From Parvularculaceae bacterium (GTDB lineage Bacteria > Pseudomonadota > Alphaproteobacteria > Caulobacterales > Parvularculaceae): a stretch of DNA of 64,000 bases. The stretch lies in NCBI GenBank assembly GCA_020446945.1, contig JAGRDS010000001.1, forward strand, positions 438,807 through 502,806, written 5' to 3'. Each line of letters starts with the position of its first letter. Position 1 is the stretch's first letter. The translations under genes and the position numbers were made by a program. Positions 17,262 through 26,740 of this stretch are shown piece after piece. Below the pieces are notes generated by a model, which saw nothing but the letters and a program-made list of their open reading frames with translations, did no database searches and was not told where the DNA came from.

Positions 17262-18956
17262 CTATTCGGCCGCGCGTTTTGCGCCCTCGGACGACTCGCC
17301 GTTCCCGGTTTGAGGCGCTTTGCGCGCTTCCAACTTTGAATCAATTCCCGAAAGCCGTGCGTCGCGTTCGCGCTTTCGTTCGTCGGTGAGGCCGACGCCG
17401 TCCGCGGCGAGGCGCTGGATCGAAATATAATCGAGCTTGCCTGTGCCGAGGACCGGCACTTCGGCGACAGATACGATCTTCTTCGGCACGGCAAGTTCGG
17501 GAACACCGTGATTTTGCGCCCAACCGAGCAATAGCGAGCGATCGGGAGATTTTTTGTCGGTGACGAGAACAATCTGCTCGCCCTTCCTGTCGTCCGGTAA
17601 AATCGCTGCAGCGTGCATGTTGTCGGGCCAGACGGCGGTCGCGCAGTTCTCTACAACAGACAACGACACCATTTCGCCGCCGATCTTAGCGAAGCGTTTC
17701 ATCCGTCCACGGATCGACATGTACCCGCCGTCATCGAAGGCGACGATGTCTCCGGTGTCGTGCCAGCCGTCTTTCAGCGGCCTGATGACGCCCGGCGCGT
17801 CAGGCGTTATGTATCCCTGCATGATATTGGGGCCTTTGACGTGCAGCCGCTGGCCGCCCGAAAGACCTTCGACCGGCTCGAGGCGCCATTTGACGCATGG
17901 AAGCATTCGGCCGACCGTGCCCGCGCGGATGTCGCCGGGCTGGTTTGCGGCGAGCACGGGCGCGGCTTCGGTAACGCCGTAACCCTCCAGCACTTCAAAA
18001 CCGAATCGCTTTTCGGCCGCTTGGCGTGTTTCATCCTTGACCCGTTCGGCGCCGCATACGGCGATGCGAAGCGATGACATGCCCCCGTCGTCGCTGGCTC
18101 GCATATATTGCTGCAAAAAGGTGTCGGTCGCGAACAGAACCGTCGCGCCGGTTTCAAAGATGCGCTGGGGAATGATCTTCGTCTGCAATGGCGAGGGGTG
18201 AAAGACGACCTTGTAACCGTTTAAAATCGGCCACAGCGAACCGGCCGTGAGCCCATAGCAATGGAACGTCGGCAGCGGATTAAAGAATATATCGGAGGGC
18301 AGGATCTCAACATGCTCTGCAATCTGATAAATATTCGAAAGTATGTTCGCGTGGCTCAACGCGACGCCTTTCGGATCGCCTTCCGTACCCGATGTGAATA
18401 GAATGATGCCGGTGCTGTCGGGGTCGGGGCTCGCGGAAAAAAACCGGGGCGCCAGCGGACCCAGAACCGCGCGGGCCTTGTCAAGCGCGCCCAGCGCCAC
18501 TTTCATGTCTTCAAGATACATGAACTCGACGGCGCCGTTCAGCTCCTCAACCAACTGTTCGAGTTTCGCCATCTCGATGAACTTGCGCGCAGTGACGACC
18601 TTCCTGACTTCGGCAGCGCGCGCCGCGGCTTTCAGATTCCGCGCGCCTGACGTGAAGTTGAACATCGCCGGCGTTCGTCCGGCGGCGAAAGCCGACATCA
18701 GCGCGATTATCGCGCCCGCGCCCGTCGGCAGCATGACGCCGACCTTCTCGCCTGAATGCGTAACGCGCGCGAGCGGGCCGCTTAACGCAAAACTCGCGCG
18801 AACAATGTCCCGGTAGGTGAGTTCTCGTCCGTCGCCGTCGATCAACGCGACGGCTTTCGCGCCTTTTCGGTGCGAGACGGCGAGAAGCGCATGAAAAATA
18901 GACTTTCGCGAGCGGCGTTCGATCCGCCGTTCTATCCGGTGCAGGCCCTCACTCAT
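17262..18956 (-). CDS. Stand-alone acyl-ACP synthetase (Aas C-terminal-domain type)
   Basis: This is an ANL-superfamily enzyme of 564 residues. P-loop FTSGTEGDPKGVALSHANI is near residue 205, PTFHCYGLTAG and EGYGVTEAAPV follow, and the hinge GRMKRFAKIGGEMVS marks the mobile C-terminal domain. The closest pattern is the acyl-[ACP] synthetase half of Aas, here without the PlsC acyltransferase or LplT transporter domains to which it is often fused. It probably re-activates free or recycled fatty acids for lipid synthesis. Its start follows GAAGGGC by a few bases. A 14-bp palindrome about 180 bp upstream may be a repressor site. Confidence 0.85.
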   Translation of the reverse strand: MSEGLHRIERRIERRSRKSIFHALLAVSHRKGAKAVALIDGDGRELTYRDIVRASFALSGPLARVTHSGEKVGVMLPTGAGAIIALMSAFAAGRTPAMFNFTSGARNLKAAARAAEVRKVVTARKFIEMAKLEQLVEELNGAVEFMYLEDMKVALGALDKARAVLGPLAPRFFSASPDPDSTGIILFTSGTEGDPKGVALSHANILSNIYQIAEHVEILPSDIFFNPLPTFHCYGLTAGSLWPILNGYKVVFHPSPLQTKIIPQRIFETGATVLFATDTFLQQYMRASDDGGMSSLRIAVCGAERVKDETRQAAEKRFGFEVLEGYGVTEAAPVLAANQPGDIRAGTVGRMLPCVKWRLEPVEGLSGGQRLHVKGPNIMQGYITPDAPGVIRPLKDGWHDTGDIVAFDDGGYMSIRGRMKRFAKIGGEMVSLSVVENCATAVWPDNMHAAAILPDDRKGEQIVLVTDKKSPDRSLLLGWAQNHGVPELAVPKKIVSVAEVPVLGTGKLDYISIQRLAADGVGLTDERKRERDARLSGIDSKLEARKAPQTGNGESSEGAKRAAE

Positions 18957-19133
18957 AAGCTGCCCTTCTCAAGGGCGCCGCCGTCCCTCGCCGCACGCCC
19001 GCTGGTGCTGTGTCGCGCCGCTTTGCGCAATCCCGGTGCCTCCCCTGTTCCGGCGCACGCCCAATCGCCTGATGTTACGAAATGGTTAGCGAGCGGCCAA
19101 GGCAATTCGAACTCCCATCGCTCAAATAAGAAT

Positions 19134-19147
19134 AGTGAGCGCTCACT
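19134..19147. promoter_or_regulatory. TetR-type palindromic operator candidate
   Basis: AGTGAGCGCTCACT is a perfect 14-bp palindrome of the TGAGCGCTCA type bound by many TetR/AcrR repressors. It is about 180 bp upstream of the acyl-ACP synthetase start, with AT-rich sequence on both sides. No TetR gene lies in this window. Confidence 0.5.
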
Positions 19148-19242
19148 TACATAATTTAGAGTTGGCCCATGTCAAGAAGGCGCACTCACGGGCGGCGCGA
19201 GAGAGGGTCCGCGCAAATTTGTTCGCGAGACGGGATTGCGCG

Positions 19243-19268
19243 AAAAAAAAGGCGCCCGGCCGGGCGCC
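19243..19268 (-). terminator. Rho-independent terminator of metK
   Basis: On the minus strand the 18-base GC palindrome at 19251-19268 is followed by eight T residues (19250-19243), about 30 nt after the metK stop. Confidence 0.93.
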
Positions 19269-19297
19269 CTTCCCTGATGGTTCGGCTCATTGATTCG

Positions 19298-20521
19298 TCA
19301 GCGGATCGCTTTCTTGAGCGCATCGACGAGGTCGGTCTTTTCCCACGAAAATCCGCCGTCCGCGTCCGGCTCGCGGCCGAAATGCCCGTAGGCGGCGGTG
19401 CGCGCGTAAATCGGTTTGTTGAGATCAAGCTGGCGCCGGATGCCGGACGGCGTCAGGTCCATCGCCTCGCGCAGCGCGCGCTCAAGCGCGATTTCCTCAA
19501 CATTCCCCGTGCCGTGAAGATCGACATAAACCGAAAGCGGGTCGGCGACGCCGATCGCGTAGGAAAGCTGTATCGTGCAGCGATCGGCCAATCCCGCCGC
19601 GACGACGTTTTTGGCGAGATAGCGCGCGGCATAGGCCGCAGACCGGTCGACTTTCGTCGTATCCTTGCCGGAAAATGCGCCGCCGCCATGCGGCGCCGCG
19701 CCTCCATAGGTGTCGACGATAATCTTGCGTCCGGTAAGTCCCGCATCGCCGTCCGGTCCGCCGATGACGAATTTGCCGGTCGGATTGACGTGCCATTTGC
19801 AGTCGGCGGCGATTTTCAATCCGCCGAGCGCATCGCGGACATAGGGCTCAACGACGCTGCGCACTTTCGCTGAATCCCATGAGGCATCGATATGCTGGGT
19901 AGACAGGACGATTGATGTCGCCTCACTCGGCATGCCGTCGATATATCTGACGGTTACCTGACTCTTTGCGTCCGGGCCGAGCCGTCCGGCGTCGCCGGCG
20001 CCCGCGTGCCGCGCTTCAGCGAGAAGCTCGAGAATTTTATGGCTGTAATAGATCGGCGCCGGCATCAGAGCCGGCGTTTCGCGGCATGCATAGCCGAACA
20101 TGATGCCCTGGTCGCCCGCGCCTTCGGCGTTGGCGTCCGCAGCCTTGTCTACGCCTTGCGCGATGTCGGCGGATTGGCCGTGAAGCAGGACGTCAACCTC
20201 GGCGCTTTCCCAGTGAAATCCGTCCTGTTCGTAGCCGATATCCTTGATCGCCGCGCGCGCCGCCTCAACGAACCGGTCGGGTTTGACGCGCTTCTCGTCG
20301 CGCATCAGCGTTTCAGGAACGCGAACCTCGCCGGCGATGACGACGCGGTTTGTCGTCGTCAGCGTTTCGCAGGCGCAACGGACGTTCCACGGGTTCATCC
20401 CCGTTTCCCCCGCCTCGCGATAAACGAGATCGACGATTTCATCGGAAATCCGGTCGCAGACCTTGTCCGGATGCCCCTCGGAAACGCTTTCGCTTGTGAA
20501 TAGATACGATTGACGCGCCAT
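19298..20521 (-). CDS. metK: S-adenosylmethionine synthetase
   Basis: This is a 407-residue methionine adenosyltransferase that makes SAM from methionine and ATP. Signature stretches are [15 protein letters not shown] near the N-terminus, [12 protein letters not shown] in the middle and the P-loop-like [16 protein letters not shown]. It starts at the ATG at 20521 behind a 90-nt leader that follows the XRE regulator stop and can form alternative hairpins (see the leader entry). XRE-regulator followed by metK is a common alphaproteobacterial order. A strong terminator follows. Confidence 0.98.
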   Translation of the reverse strand: MARQSYLFTSESVSEGHPDKVCDRISDEIVDLVYREAGETGMNPWNVRCACETLTTTNRVVIAGEVRVPETLMRDEKRVKPDRFVEAARAAIKDIGYEQDGFHWESAEVDVLLHGQSADIAQGVDKAADANAEGAGDQGIMFGYACRETPALMPAPIYYSHKILELLAEARHAGAGDAGRLGPDAKSQVTVRYIDGMPSEATSIVLSTQHIDASWDSAKVRSVVEPYVRDALGGLKIAADCKWHVNPTGKFVIGGPDGDAGLTGRKIIVDTYGGAAPHGGGAFSGKDTTKVDRSAAYAARYLAKNVVAAGLADRCTIQLSYAIGVADPLSVYVDLHGTGNVEEIALERALREAMDLTPSGIRRQLDLNKPIYARTAAYGHFGREPDADGGFSWEKTDLVDALKKAIR

Positions 20522-20611
20522 AGACTCCGCCGTTCCTCATATAAGGAAAAGTTTATACGTTCGGCGGCTTCTACCGAAGCCGATCATCAATGTCCACCGG
20601 CGCCGGATGGG
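20522..20611 (-). promoter_or_regulatory. metK leader with alternative RNA pairings
   Basis: On the minus strand a perfect 7-bp hairpin (CGGCTTC, loop GGTA, GAAGCCG) occupies 20582-20565. Its 3' arm contributes to CCGCCG (20567-20562), which is also complementary to CGGCGG at 20532-20527, overlapping the metK Shine-Dalgarno GGAG. The two pairings exclude each other. This could be a translational switch, but it matches no SAM riboswitch class that I can confirm by eye. Confidence 0.35.
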
Positions 20612-21034
20612 TCAGGCCTCGTCACCCTCCCCGAAAGACAGCGATTTCACCAGTTCCAGCACCCGCTTCCTGATTTTCGGGTCTTTGATCGACGAGAAAT
20701 GTTTGCACAGCTGAACGCCTTCCGGCGAATTCAGCAGTTCCATCATAGCCACGCCGTCATCCGCGCTCGATTCGGCGAATCCGTAAGAGCGCCCTGTATC
20801 GACGTCGTAATCGTCGAAAAAAAACTGGATCGGCACGCCCAGGATGCGCGAAATCTCGAACACCCGGCTCGCTCCGATACGGTTTACGCCCTTTTCGTAT
20901 TTCTGGATCTGCTGAAATGTCAGGCCAAGCGCATCTGCAAGCTTGTCCTGGCTCATTCCCAGCATTGTTCTTCGAAGCCTCACCCGACCGCCGACATGCG
21001 TGTCGATCGGATGCGGCTTTTTCTCTTCAGCCAT
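20612..21034 (-). CDS. XRE-family transcriptional regulator
   Basis: This is a 140-residue protein with an N-terminal helix-turn-helix of the Cro/CI type (about residues 15-70: RLRRTMLGMSQDKLADALG, then QQIQKYEKGVNRI) and an alpha-helical C-terminal part. It belongs to the alphaproteobacterial group represented by PhrR/PraR, often found next to metK. The ATG at 21034 has a good AAGGG signal. The lnt gene upstream ends at 21149, so it may be transcribed with the lnt cluster or from its own promoter. The targets are unknown. Confidence 0.9.
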   Translation of the reverse strand: MAEEKKPHPIDTHVGGRVRLRRTMLGMSQDKLADALGLTFQQIQKYEKGVNRIGASRVFEISRILGVPIQFFFDDYDVDTGRSYGFAESSADDGVAMMELLNSPEGVQLCKHFSSIKDPKIRKRVLELVKSLSFGEGDEA

Positions 21035-21148
21035 GCCGCCCTTCCTGCTTCAACGACACCCGTCAGCCCAACGGTTGATAGCCGCCGAAGTCAGCCCAAC
21101 TCCCGGAGCATAGGACAATCCGCGCGGCGCGCAAAGGTTGCAATGCAC

Positions 21149-22726
21149 TTATCCGCCTCTGCGACCTGCGAAAAACCCGGCAAAAGCGCCGGCGATCAGC
21201 ATGAGGAAGAAAAGCAAATCCCCGACGCGCGCATATAGCGGCGTGGGAAGCGCTTCGGGCAGCGCGGCGTCTATGACGCCTGTACTGTTCAGTCCGATAC
21301 GGTCGATAACCCGGCCTGCGCCGTCGATCAATCCGGATACGCCGGAATTGGCGGCCCTCGCCATCGGCAGTCCGGTCTCGATCGAGCGCAGCCTGGCCTG
21401 ATCGAAATGTTGCCGCGGTCCAGCGGTATCGCCGAACCAGCTGTCATTGGTCACAGTCGCGATCCATTCCGGACGATCGCCGGGCGGATATACCCGCCCT
21501 GGAAATATAGATTCATAGCAAATGAGCGGTGAAAACGCCGCGCCGCCGACGCGGATCGTTTTCGGCCCGTCGCCTCCGGTGAAACCGTCATCGCCGTAAG
21601 GCGTTAGCTCGGAAAGGCCGAGCGCTTTCAAAAGGCCGAAAAGCGGCAGGTATTCTCCGAACGGCACGAGATGATGCTTGTCGTAATGGGCGATCGCCGC
21701 GCGTCCCGTCGGAGTTTCGGCGATCACCGATACTGAATTGAAATATCGCGTCTCGCCGTCTTCGTCCGTTTCGCGGCGCACAGCGCCGGCGATAAGCGTC
21801 GCATTTTTCGGCAGGCGTTGCGACACGGCCTTCAACCCCTCCGGCGCTTCGTCGATAACGGGAACGGCGTTTTCCGGCCAGAGGATGAAACCGGCGCCGC
21901 CGGCGGCGGCCGGCGCTGCCGACAGTTCGATCTGAAGATCGTAGTTTCTTCGCCAAAGATCGGCGTCGATCTTCTCGCGTTGCGGAATGTTCGGCTGAAC
22001 GATTCGGATGTAGACGCCGTCATGATCTGCGCGCGGAGCAAGTGCGAGGCGCACGCCGCCGATTGCGAAAATCATCGCGCTTGCGGCAAGCGTGAATAGC
22101 GCGCCTTTTGCGATCCCCGCGTCATCCTCGTTCTTCATCGCCGCCGGTGCGACGGCGAGCAGGACGACAAGAAAGCTGAGGCCGTAAACGCCCCACCAGG
22201 CTGCGGTTTGCGCGCCGGCAGCGGTTCCCGCCAGCGCCTGACCGGGGAGGTTCCACGGAAGTCCGGTCAGTATGTGCCCGCGCGCATATTCGGCGATCAT
22301 GTAAAGCGTCGCGAAGGCGAATGCGCGCTTCGTCCCACCGCCGCCGAAGCGCGCGCAAAGCGCACATGCGAGGGCCGTGAAAATGGCGAGAAATGCGGGC
22401 AGTCCGCAAACGGCGAACGGCGCCATCCAGGCGAACTGTTCCGCCTGGACCAGAAACGCGAAGCCGACCCAGTAGAGGCTGACGAGAAAATAGCCGAAAC
22501 CGAAAAACCAGCCGGCGAAAAACCCTCGACGCAACGCCCGACGACTTGCGCGCGCGCCGTCGATCAAAAGCAGCAGGACCGAAAATCCGACAACGATTAG
22601 AGGCGAAAGGTAAAAGGGCGCCTGGGCGAGGGCTGCGCCCGCGCCCGCCGCGAACGCTGTAAGGGCGCAGCGCCATCCGGATACCGATTCAATCCGGCCC
22701 GCGACGGAACGAAGTCTTGCGCTCAC
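21149..22726 (-). CDS. lnt: Apolipoprotein N-acyltransferase
   Basis: This is a 525-residue inner-membrane enzyme that adds the third acyl chain to lipoproteins, with phospholipid as donor. About seven N-terminal membrane segments precede a nitrilase-like domain from about residue 235. The catalytic triad is visible: E285 in LWPENAV, K350 in HYDKHHLVPFGEYLPL, and C403 in LICYESIFP. The gene begins with GTG at 22726 and overlaps the corC-like gene by 4 bases, so translation is probably coupled. It belongs to the miaB-phoH-ybeY-corC-lnt unit. Confidence 0.96.
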   Translation of the reverse strand: MSARLRSVAGRIESVSGWRCALTAFAAGAGAALAQAPFYLSPLIVVGFSVLLLLIDGARASRRALRRGFFAGWFFGFGYFLVSLYWVGFAFLVQAEQFAWMAPFAVCGLPAFLAIFTALACALCARFGGGGTKRAFAFATLYMIAEYARGHILTGLPWNLPGQALAGTAAGAQTAAWWGVYGLSFLVVLLAVAPAAMKNEDDAGIAKGALFTLAASAMIFAIGGVRLALAPRADHDGVYIRIVQPNIPQREKIDADLWRRNYDLQIELSAAPAAAGGAGFILWPENAVPVIDEAPEGLKAVSQRLPKNATLIAGAVRRETDEDGETRYFNSVSVIAETPTGRAAIAHYDKHHLVPFGEYLPLFGLLKALGLSELTPYGDDGFTGGDGPKTIRVGGAAFSPLICYESIFPGRVYPPGDRPEWIATVTNDSWFGDTAGPRQHFDQARLRSIETGLPMARAANSGVSGLIDGAGRVIDRIGLNSTGVIDAALPEALPTPLYARVGDLLFFLMLIAGAFAGFFAGRRGG

Positions 22727-23640
22727 TCGCCGGCCTGCGCGTTCGCATCCGCCGGGGCGGGCGTTCGCCGTATCCGGACTTTGCGAACTTTTCTCGCATC
22801 CGCCTCGATAATCTCGAAATCATAACCTGAACCGTGCGAAAGTATTTCGCCGCGTTGCGGTACGCGCCCGGCGATTGCGACAACCAGTCCGCCGATCGTA
22901 TCGACCTCCTCTCCGTCGCCTTCGACGGTGATGCCGGTCGTTTCGGAAAATTCCTCTAGCTCGACGCGCCCGTCCGCCTCCCAGCCGCCGCCCTGACGCG
23001 CGATGATTGTGGGCGTAATTTCGTCGTCATGCTCATCGTTGATGTCGCCGACGATTTCCTCGACAAGATCTTCAATCGTCAATAGTCCGTCAGTGCCGCC
23101 GAACTCGTCAATTACGAGCGCCATATGAACGCGGCTCGCCTGCATGCGCAGCAAGAGGTCTGTAACGCGCATCGACTGCGGTACGTAAAGAACCGTGCGG
23201 CGAATGCGTTTGAGTATAGGCTCGCCGGAAAACGGCTGCGGATCGGCGATCAGCGCGACGACATCCTTGATGTGCACCATGCCGACAGGGTCGTCGAGAT
23301 CGCCGCGAAAAACGGGAAGGCGCGAATGACCAGCCTCGGCGAACGTCTTGATCAGCGCGTCAAGCGGCGTGTCGATATCGACGGCGACAATGTCGGCGCG
23401 CGGCGCCATTACGTCCGCCACCCGCTTTTCGTCGAATGCGATGACGTTTTCGATCATCTCGCGGCGCGCGCGCGGCAATCTTAGCGCCGCCTGACGCTGG
23501 CCATCGTCGAGCGCGCCGGCGAATCCTTCGTCTTCCGGCCTGCGGGTGAAAATGCCCCTGAGACGTTCGAAAAATCGCGCCTGTCCCGGATCATCCGTGT
23601 CCGGGGCGTCGCGACGGGATTTATCGTCCGCATCGCTCAT
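22723..23640 (-). CDS. corC: CBS/CorC_HlyC-domain protein
   Basis: This is a 305-residue cytosolic protein with a CBS-domain pair (about residues 75-195, including VMAPRADIVAVD and SRLPVFRGD) and a C-terminal transporter-associated CorC_HlyC domain. It is the short form without the DUF21 membrane domain, as in CorC/YbeX, which is tied to magnesium homeostasis and ribosome quality in enterobacteria. It abuts ybeY, and lnt overlaps its end, the standard order. Confidence 0.9.
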   Translation of the reverse strand: MSDADDKSRRDAPDTDDPGQARFFERLRGIFTRRPEDEGFAGALDDGQRQAALRLPRARREMIENVIAFDEKRVADVMAPRADIVAVDIDTPLDALIKTFAEAGHSRLPVFRGDLDDPVGMVHIKDVVALIADPQPFSGEPILKRIRRTVLYVPQSMRVTDLLLRMQASRVHMALVIDEFGGTDGLLTIEDLVEEIVGDINDEHDDEITPTIIARQGGGWEADGRVELEEFSETTGITVEGDGEEVDTIGGLVVAIAGRVPQRGEILSHGSGYDFEIIEADARKVRKVRIRRTPAPADANAQAGE

Positions 23641-24168
23641 TCAGCGCGGCTCCGGCGCGTAAGGGTCGGCGACGCCGAGCGCGGCGAGAATGCGCGTTTC
23701 AAGGTTTTCCATTTCATTCGCGTCGTCATCGGCCTCGTGGTCGTAGCCGACAAGGTGAAGCAATCCATGCACTATAAGGTGCGCCGCATGATCGCGAAAG
23801 GCGATCCCCAGCGCGTCAGCCTCCCTTTCGCAGGTTTCATAGGAGATTGCGATATCGCCGAGAAATTCGCCGTCTGCGGCGGAGGGAAAGGAAAGAACGT
23901 TTGTGGGTTTGTCGATATTGCGAAAGCGCCGGTTCAGATCGGCGAGCGTTTCGTCGTCAGCGAGCAGCAGCGCCGCCCCGCCTACAAGCGCGCGCTCAAG
24001 CGTCGCCGCAGCGGTTCGGCATTCGGCGGCGAACCCCGTCGCCCCGCCCGGTGCGGATATGAACGCTTCCATCCATCGATTATCTTCGATCAGGACGTCG
24101 AATTGTTTAGCGGCGTTCACTGCGTCTTGCCCGTGCTCAGCGCCGGCGTGCGGCGTCACGCGCGTCAT
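23641..24168 (-). CDS. ybeY: Endoribonuclease YbeY, rRNA maturation factor
   Basis: This metal-dependent RNase acts in 16S rRNA 3'-end processing and ribosome quality control. The zinc-binding motif HGLLHLVGYDH is intact. The ATG at 24168 overlaps the end of phoH by 32 nt; a GTG at 24120 would start just after phoH ends and fits the usual family length (about 159 residues) as well. Neither has a clear ribosome binding site. YbeY works with PhoH/Era-linked factors in other bacteria, which fits its neighbour. Confidence 0.94.
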   Translation of the reverse strand: MTRVTPHAGAEHGQDAVNAAKQFDVLIEDNRWMEAFISAPGGATGFAAECRTAAATLERALVGGAALLLADDETLADLNRRFRNIDKPTNVLSFPSAADGEFLGDIAISYETCEREADALGIAFRDHAAHLIVHGLLHLVGYDHEADDDANEMENLETRILAALGVADPYAPEPR

Positions 24169-25138
24169 AGGCGTCGATTATGCGCGCGACGAGCGGATGG
24201 CGCACGACGTCGGCGGCGGTGAAGCGAGAAACCTTGACGCCTTCAACGCCGTCGAGAAGGGTCAGCGCGTCGGCGAGGCCGGAAACCTCGCCGGCCGGCA
24301 GGTCGCTTTGCGACGGATCGCCCGTCAACGCCATATGCGATCCCTCACCGAGACGCGTCAGAAACATTTTCGTCTGTGCGACCGTCGCATTCTGCGCTTC
24401 GTCGAGTATGACGGCCGCGCGCGTCAAGGTGCGCCCGCGCATGAAGGCGAGCGGCGCAATTTCAATTTCGCCGGCGGCGATGCGCCGTTCTACATAATCG
24501 GCGTGCAACATGTCGCCGATCGCGTCGTAAAGCGGTCGAAGATAGGGGTCGACTTTTTCTTTCAGGTCTCCGGGGAGGAATCCGATGCGCTCGCCCGCTT
24601 CGAGTGCGGGGCGCGACAGGACGATGCGTTCGACCTTGCCGGCGAGATAAAGCCCGACGGCATGTGCGACGGCGACATAGGTTTTACCTGTGCCGGCCGG
24701 CCCGACGCCGAAATTAAGATCAGCGGTAGCGAGCGCCTCCATATAGGCGCGTTGCGCAGCCGTCCGTGGACTGATCAGACGTTTCGGCGTTTTAATGGCG
24801 ACGCCCGCATCGCCCTTTTGCGCCGGATCGCCGTCGCGCAGCTTTGCAGCCGCTTTCACGTCGTCCGCCGCGATCGCCTGTCCGGATCTGAGGCGTTCGT
24901 AAAGGCGGCGCAGCACGGCGCCGGCTTCGGCGCGCGACGGGGCGGGGCCTGAAATGGTCAGCACATTGCCGAGCGGGTCGATCCTGACGCCGAATGCCTT
25001 CTCGATAATTTGCAGATGCGCATCATGTTCGCCCGACAAGCTGGCCATCAGCCGATTGTCGTCAAAGGAAAGCCGGTCGACGGCATCCCGATCGATCGGC
25101 GCTGTCGGCGGTTGCTCAGACACGTGGCTCTTGCGCAT
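24137..25138 (-). CDS. phoH: PhoH-like ATPase (YbeZ)
   Basis: This is a 333-residue P-loop ATPase. Walker [17 protein letters not shown] is around residues 146-161 and the Walker B-like [10 protein letters not shown] follows. The N-terminal part resembles a KH-type fold, as in YbeZ proteins. It is probably an RNA-linked partner of YbeY. The ATG at 25138 overlaps miaB by 23 nt; a GTG at 25123 is the alternative start. Confidence 0.94.
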   Translation of the reverse strand: MRKSHVSEQPPTAPIDRDAVDRLSFDDNRLMASLSGEHDAHLQIIEKAFGVRIDPLGNVLTISGPAPSRAEAGAVLRRLYERLRSGQAIAADDVKAAAKLRDGDPAQKGDAGVAIKTPKRLISPRTAAQRAYMEALATADLNFGVGPAGTGKTYVAVAHAVGLYLAGKVERIVLSRPALEAGERIGFLPGDLKEKVDPYLRPLYDAIGDMLHADYVERRIAAGEIEIAPLAFMRGRTLTRAAVILDEAQNATVAQTKMFLTRLGEGSHMALTGDPSQSDLPAGEVSGLADALTLLDGVEGVKVSRFTAADVVRHPLVARIIDAYDARDAARRR

Positions 25139-26558
25139 CCCCGGCCTTCATTCGGGCGGGGCGCCCCTCGTCAGCCGCGCCCGCCAGCTCACCCGCCAGC
25201 GCATTCGGCGTTACCGCCTCTATGCGGACCGGCGCGATCCCTCCGACATTGGAATCTGGGGCATAGGCGTGAACGCTTTGCAAATAAGGCGTCTTTCCGA
25301 TGAGCTGGCCGGCTTTCCGGCCCGGCCGCTCGAAAAGCACCGGCAGCGTCTCGCCGACCAAGCCGGCGCAGAAGGCGTCGCGCTGTTCTTTCAGCAGCGC
25401 CTGCAGGACGGCGAGGCGGCGATCTTTCTCATCTTCGGCGACCTGTTTGGCGAGAATCGCGGCCGGCGTTCCTGGCCGGCGGGAATATTTGAAGGAATAG
25501 GCGGATGCATAACAGACCGCCTCAGTCAGGGCCAAAGTCTCTTCAAAATCCGAATTCGTTTCGCCAGGAAAACCAACTATGAAGTCGCCGGACAGCGCGA
25601 TATCCGGCCGCGCCGCGCGAATGCGCGCGATCAGGTCGAAGTAGTCGGCTGCGGTATGGCCGCGATTCATGGCCTTGAGGATGCGGTCGGCCCCGGACTG
25701 CACCGGCAAGTGCAGATAGGGCATCAGCTTCTCCTCCTCGCCGAGCGCGGCGATGAGCGCCTCGTCCATGTCGCGCGGGTGCGAGGTGGTGAAGCGGATG
25801 CGCGCGACGCCGTCGATCCTTGCGATCGCCCGGCAAAGCTCGCCGAGGCCCCATGCGCCGTCCTTTCGCGCCTTGACGCCGTAACCGGCCGCAGGCGCCG
25901 GGCTCGTCCAGGCGTTGACGTTCTGGCCGAGCAGGGTGACTTCGCGCACCCCGGCTTGCGCCAGCGCGCGCGTTTCGCTGATGATCGCCGCGGCGCTGCG
26001 TGAAATCTCCGCGCCGCGCGTATAGGGTACGACGCAAAACGTGCAGAATTTGTCGCAGCCCTCCTGGACGGTGACGAACGCCGAAACGCCGTCTGCATCG
26101 CGGTTCCTGGCGAGCGCGTCGAATTTCTCCTCGACGGAAAAGTCCGTATCGAGAACTGCGCCCGTACGGCGTGCGGCGCGGGCGATCATTTCCGGCAGCC
26201 GGTGATAGGCCTGCGGTCCCACCACGATATCAACGATGTCCGCGCGCTCGGCGACCTCTTCGCCTTCGGCCTGGGCGACGCAGCCGGCGACCGCGACCGT
26301 CATGTCGCGTGCGCTTTCCGCCTTGGTTCGGCGCAGGCGGCCAAGGTCGGAGTACAGTTTTTCCGCCGCTTTTTCGCGGATATGGCAGGTGTTAAGAATG
26401 ACGAGATCGGCGTTCGCCGCATTTTCGACAGTGCGATAGCCGAGCGGACGCAACAGTGAGACCATGCGCTCACTGTCATAGACGTTCATCTGGCAGCCAT
26501 AGGTCTTTACGAAGACCGTCTTGCCGCTCTCGGCTTGTGTCTGTTTTTCAGAACTCAT
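25116..26558 (-). CDS. miaB: tRNA-2-methylthio-N6-dimethylallyladenosine synthase
   Basis: This 480-residue radical SAM methylthiotransferase modifies A37 of UNN-reading tRNAs. The N-terminal UPF0004 domain keeps its three cluster cysteines (C22, C58, C93). The radical SAM motif is CDKFCTFC (C168, C172, C175), and a TRAM domain ends the protein. It heads the minus-strand miaB-phoH-ybeY-corC-lnt unit. In many alphaproteobacteria fur lies directly upstream; here two extra genes separate them. Confidence 0.97.
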   Translation of the reverse strand: MSSEKQTQAESGKTVFVKTYGCQMNVYDSERMVSLLRPLGYRTVENAANADLVILNTCHIREKAAEKLYSDLGRLRRTKAESARDMTVAVAGCVAQAEGEEVAERADIVDIVVGPQAYHRLPEMIARAARRTGAVLDTDFSVEEKFDALARNRDADGVSAFVTVQEGCDKFCTFCVVPYTRGAEISRSAAAIISETRALAQAGVREVTLLGQNVNAWTSPAPAAGYGVKARKDGAWGLGELCRAIARIDGVARIRFTTSHPRDMDEALIAALGEEEKLMPYLHLPVQSGADRILKAMNRGHTAADYFDLIARIRAARPDIALSGDFIVGFPGETNSDFEETLALTEAVCYASAYSFKYSRRPGTPAAILAKQVAEDEKDRRLAVLQALLKEQRDAFCAGLVGETLPVLFERPGRKAGQLIGKTPYLQSVHAYAPDSNVGGIAPVRIEAVTPNALAGELAGAADEGRPARMKAGDAQEPRV

Positions 26559-26740
26559 CGGCGTGTTTCGCCCGCTCCGTCCGGGCAGCGCATCTATGGG
26601 CCAGCATTAAGCGCCTTGCAACAATGTCGCCCGTCCGCGCGGCTTGTGAACGAAGATCGCGCCAAATTGACCGCCAGGGCATTGATCGGCGGGCTGTTTT
26701 TCGCCAGTTTCAAGGGCACAACGGCGGATGGGCTAGTTCA

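Larger units (their letters stand above)
18957..19297. other. Intergenic region between acyl-ACP synthetase and metK
   Basis: These 341 bp hold the metK terminator (19243-19268), a TetR-like palindrome (19134-19147) and presumably the promoter for the minus-strand acyl-ACP synthetase gene. No coding frame here is convincing. Confidence 0.7.

Noticed and set aside
20522..20611. SAM-II riboswitch upstream of metK
   Set aside because: The conserved core of that class is not present; only an unclassified alternative pairing remains.
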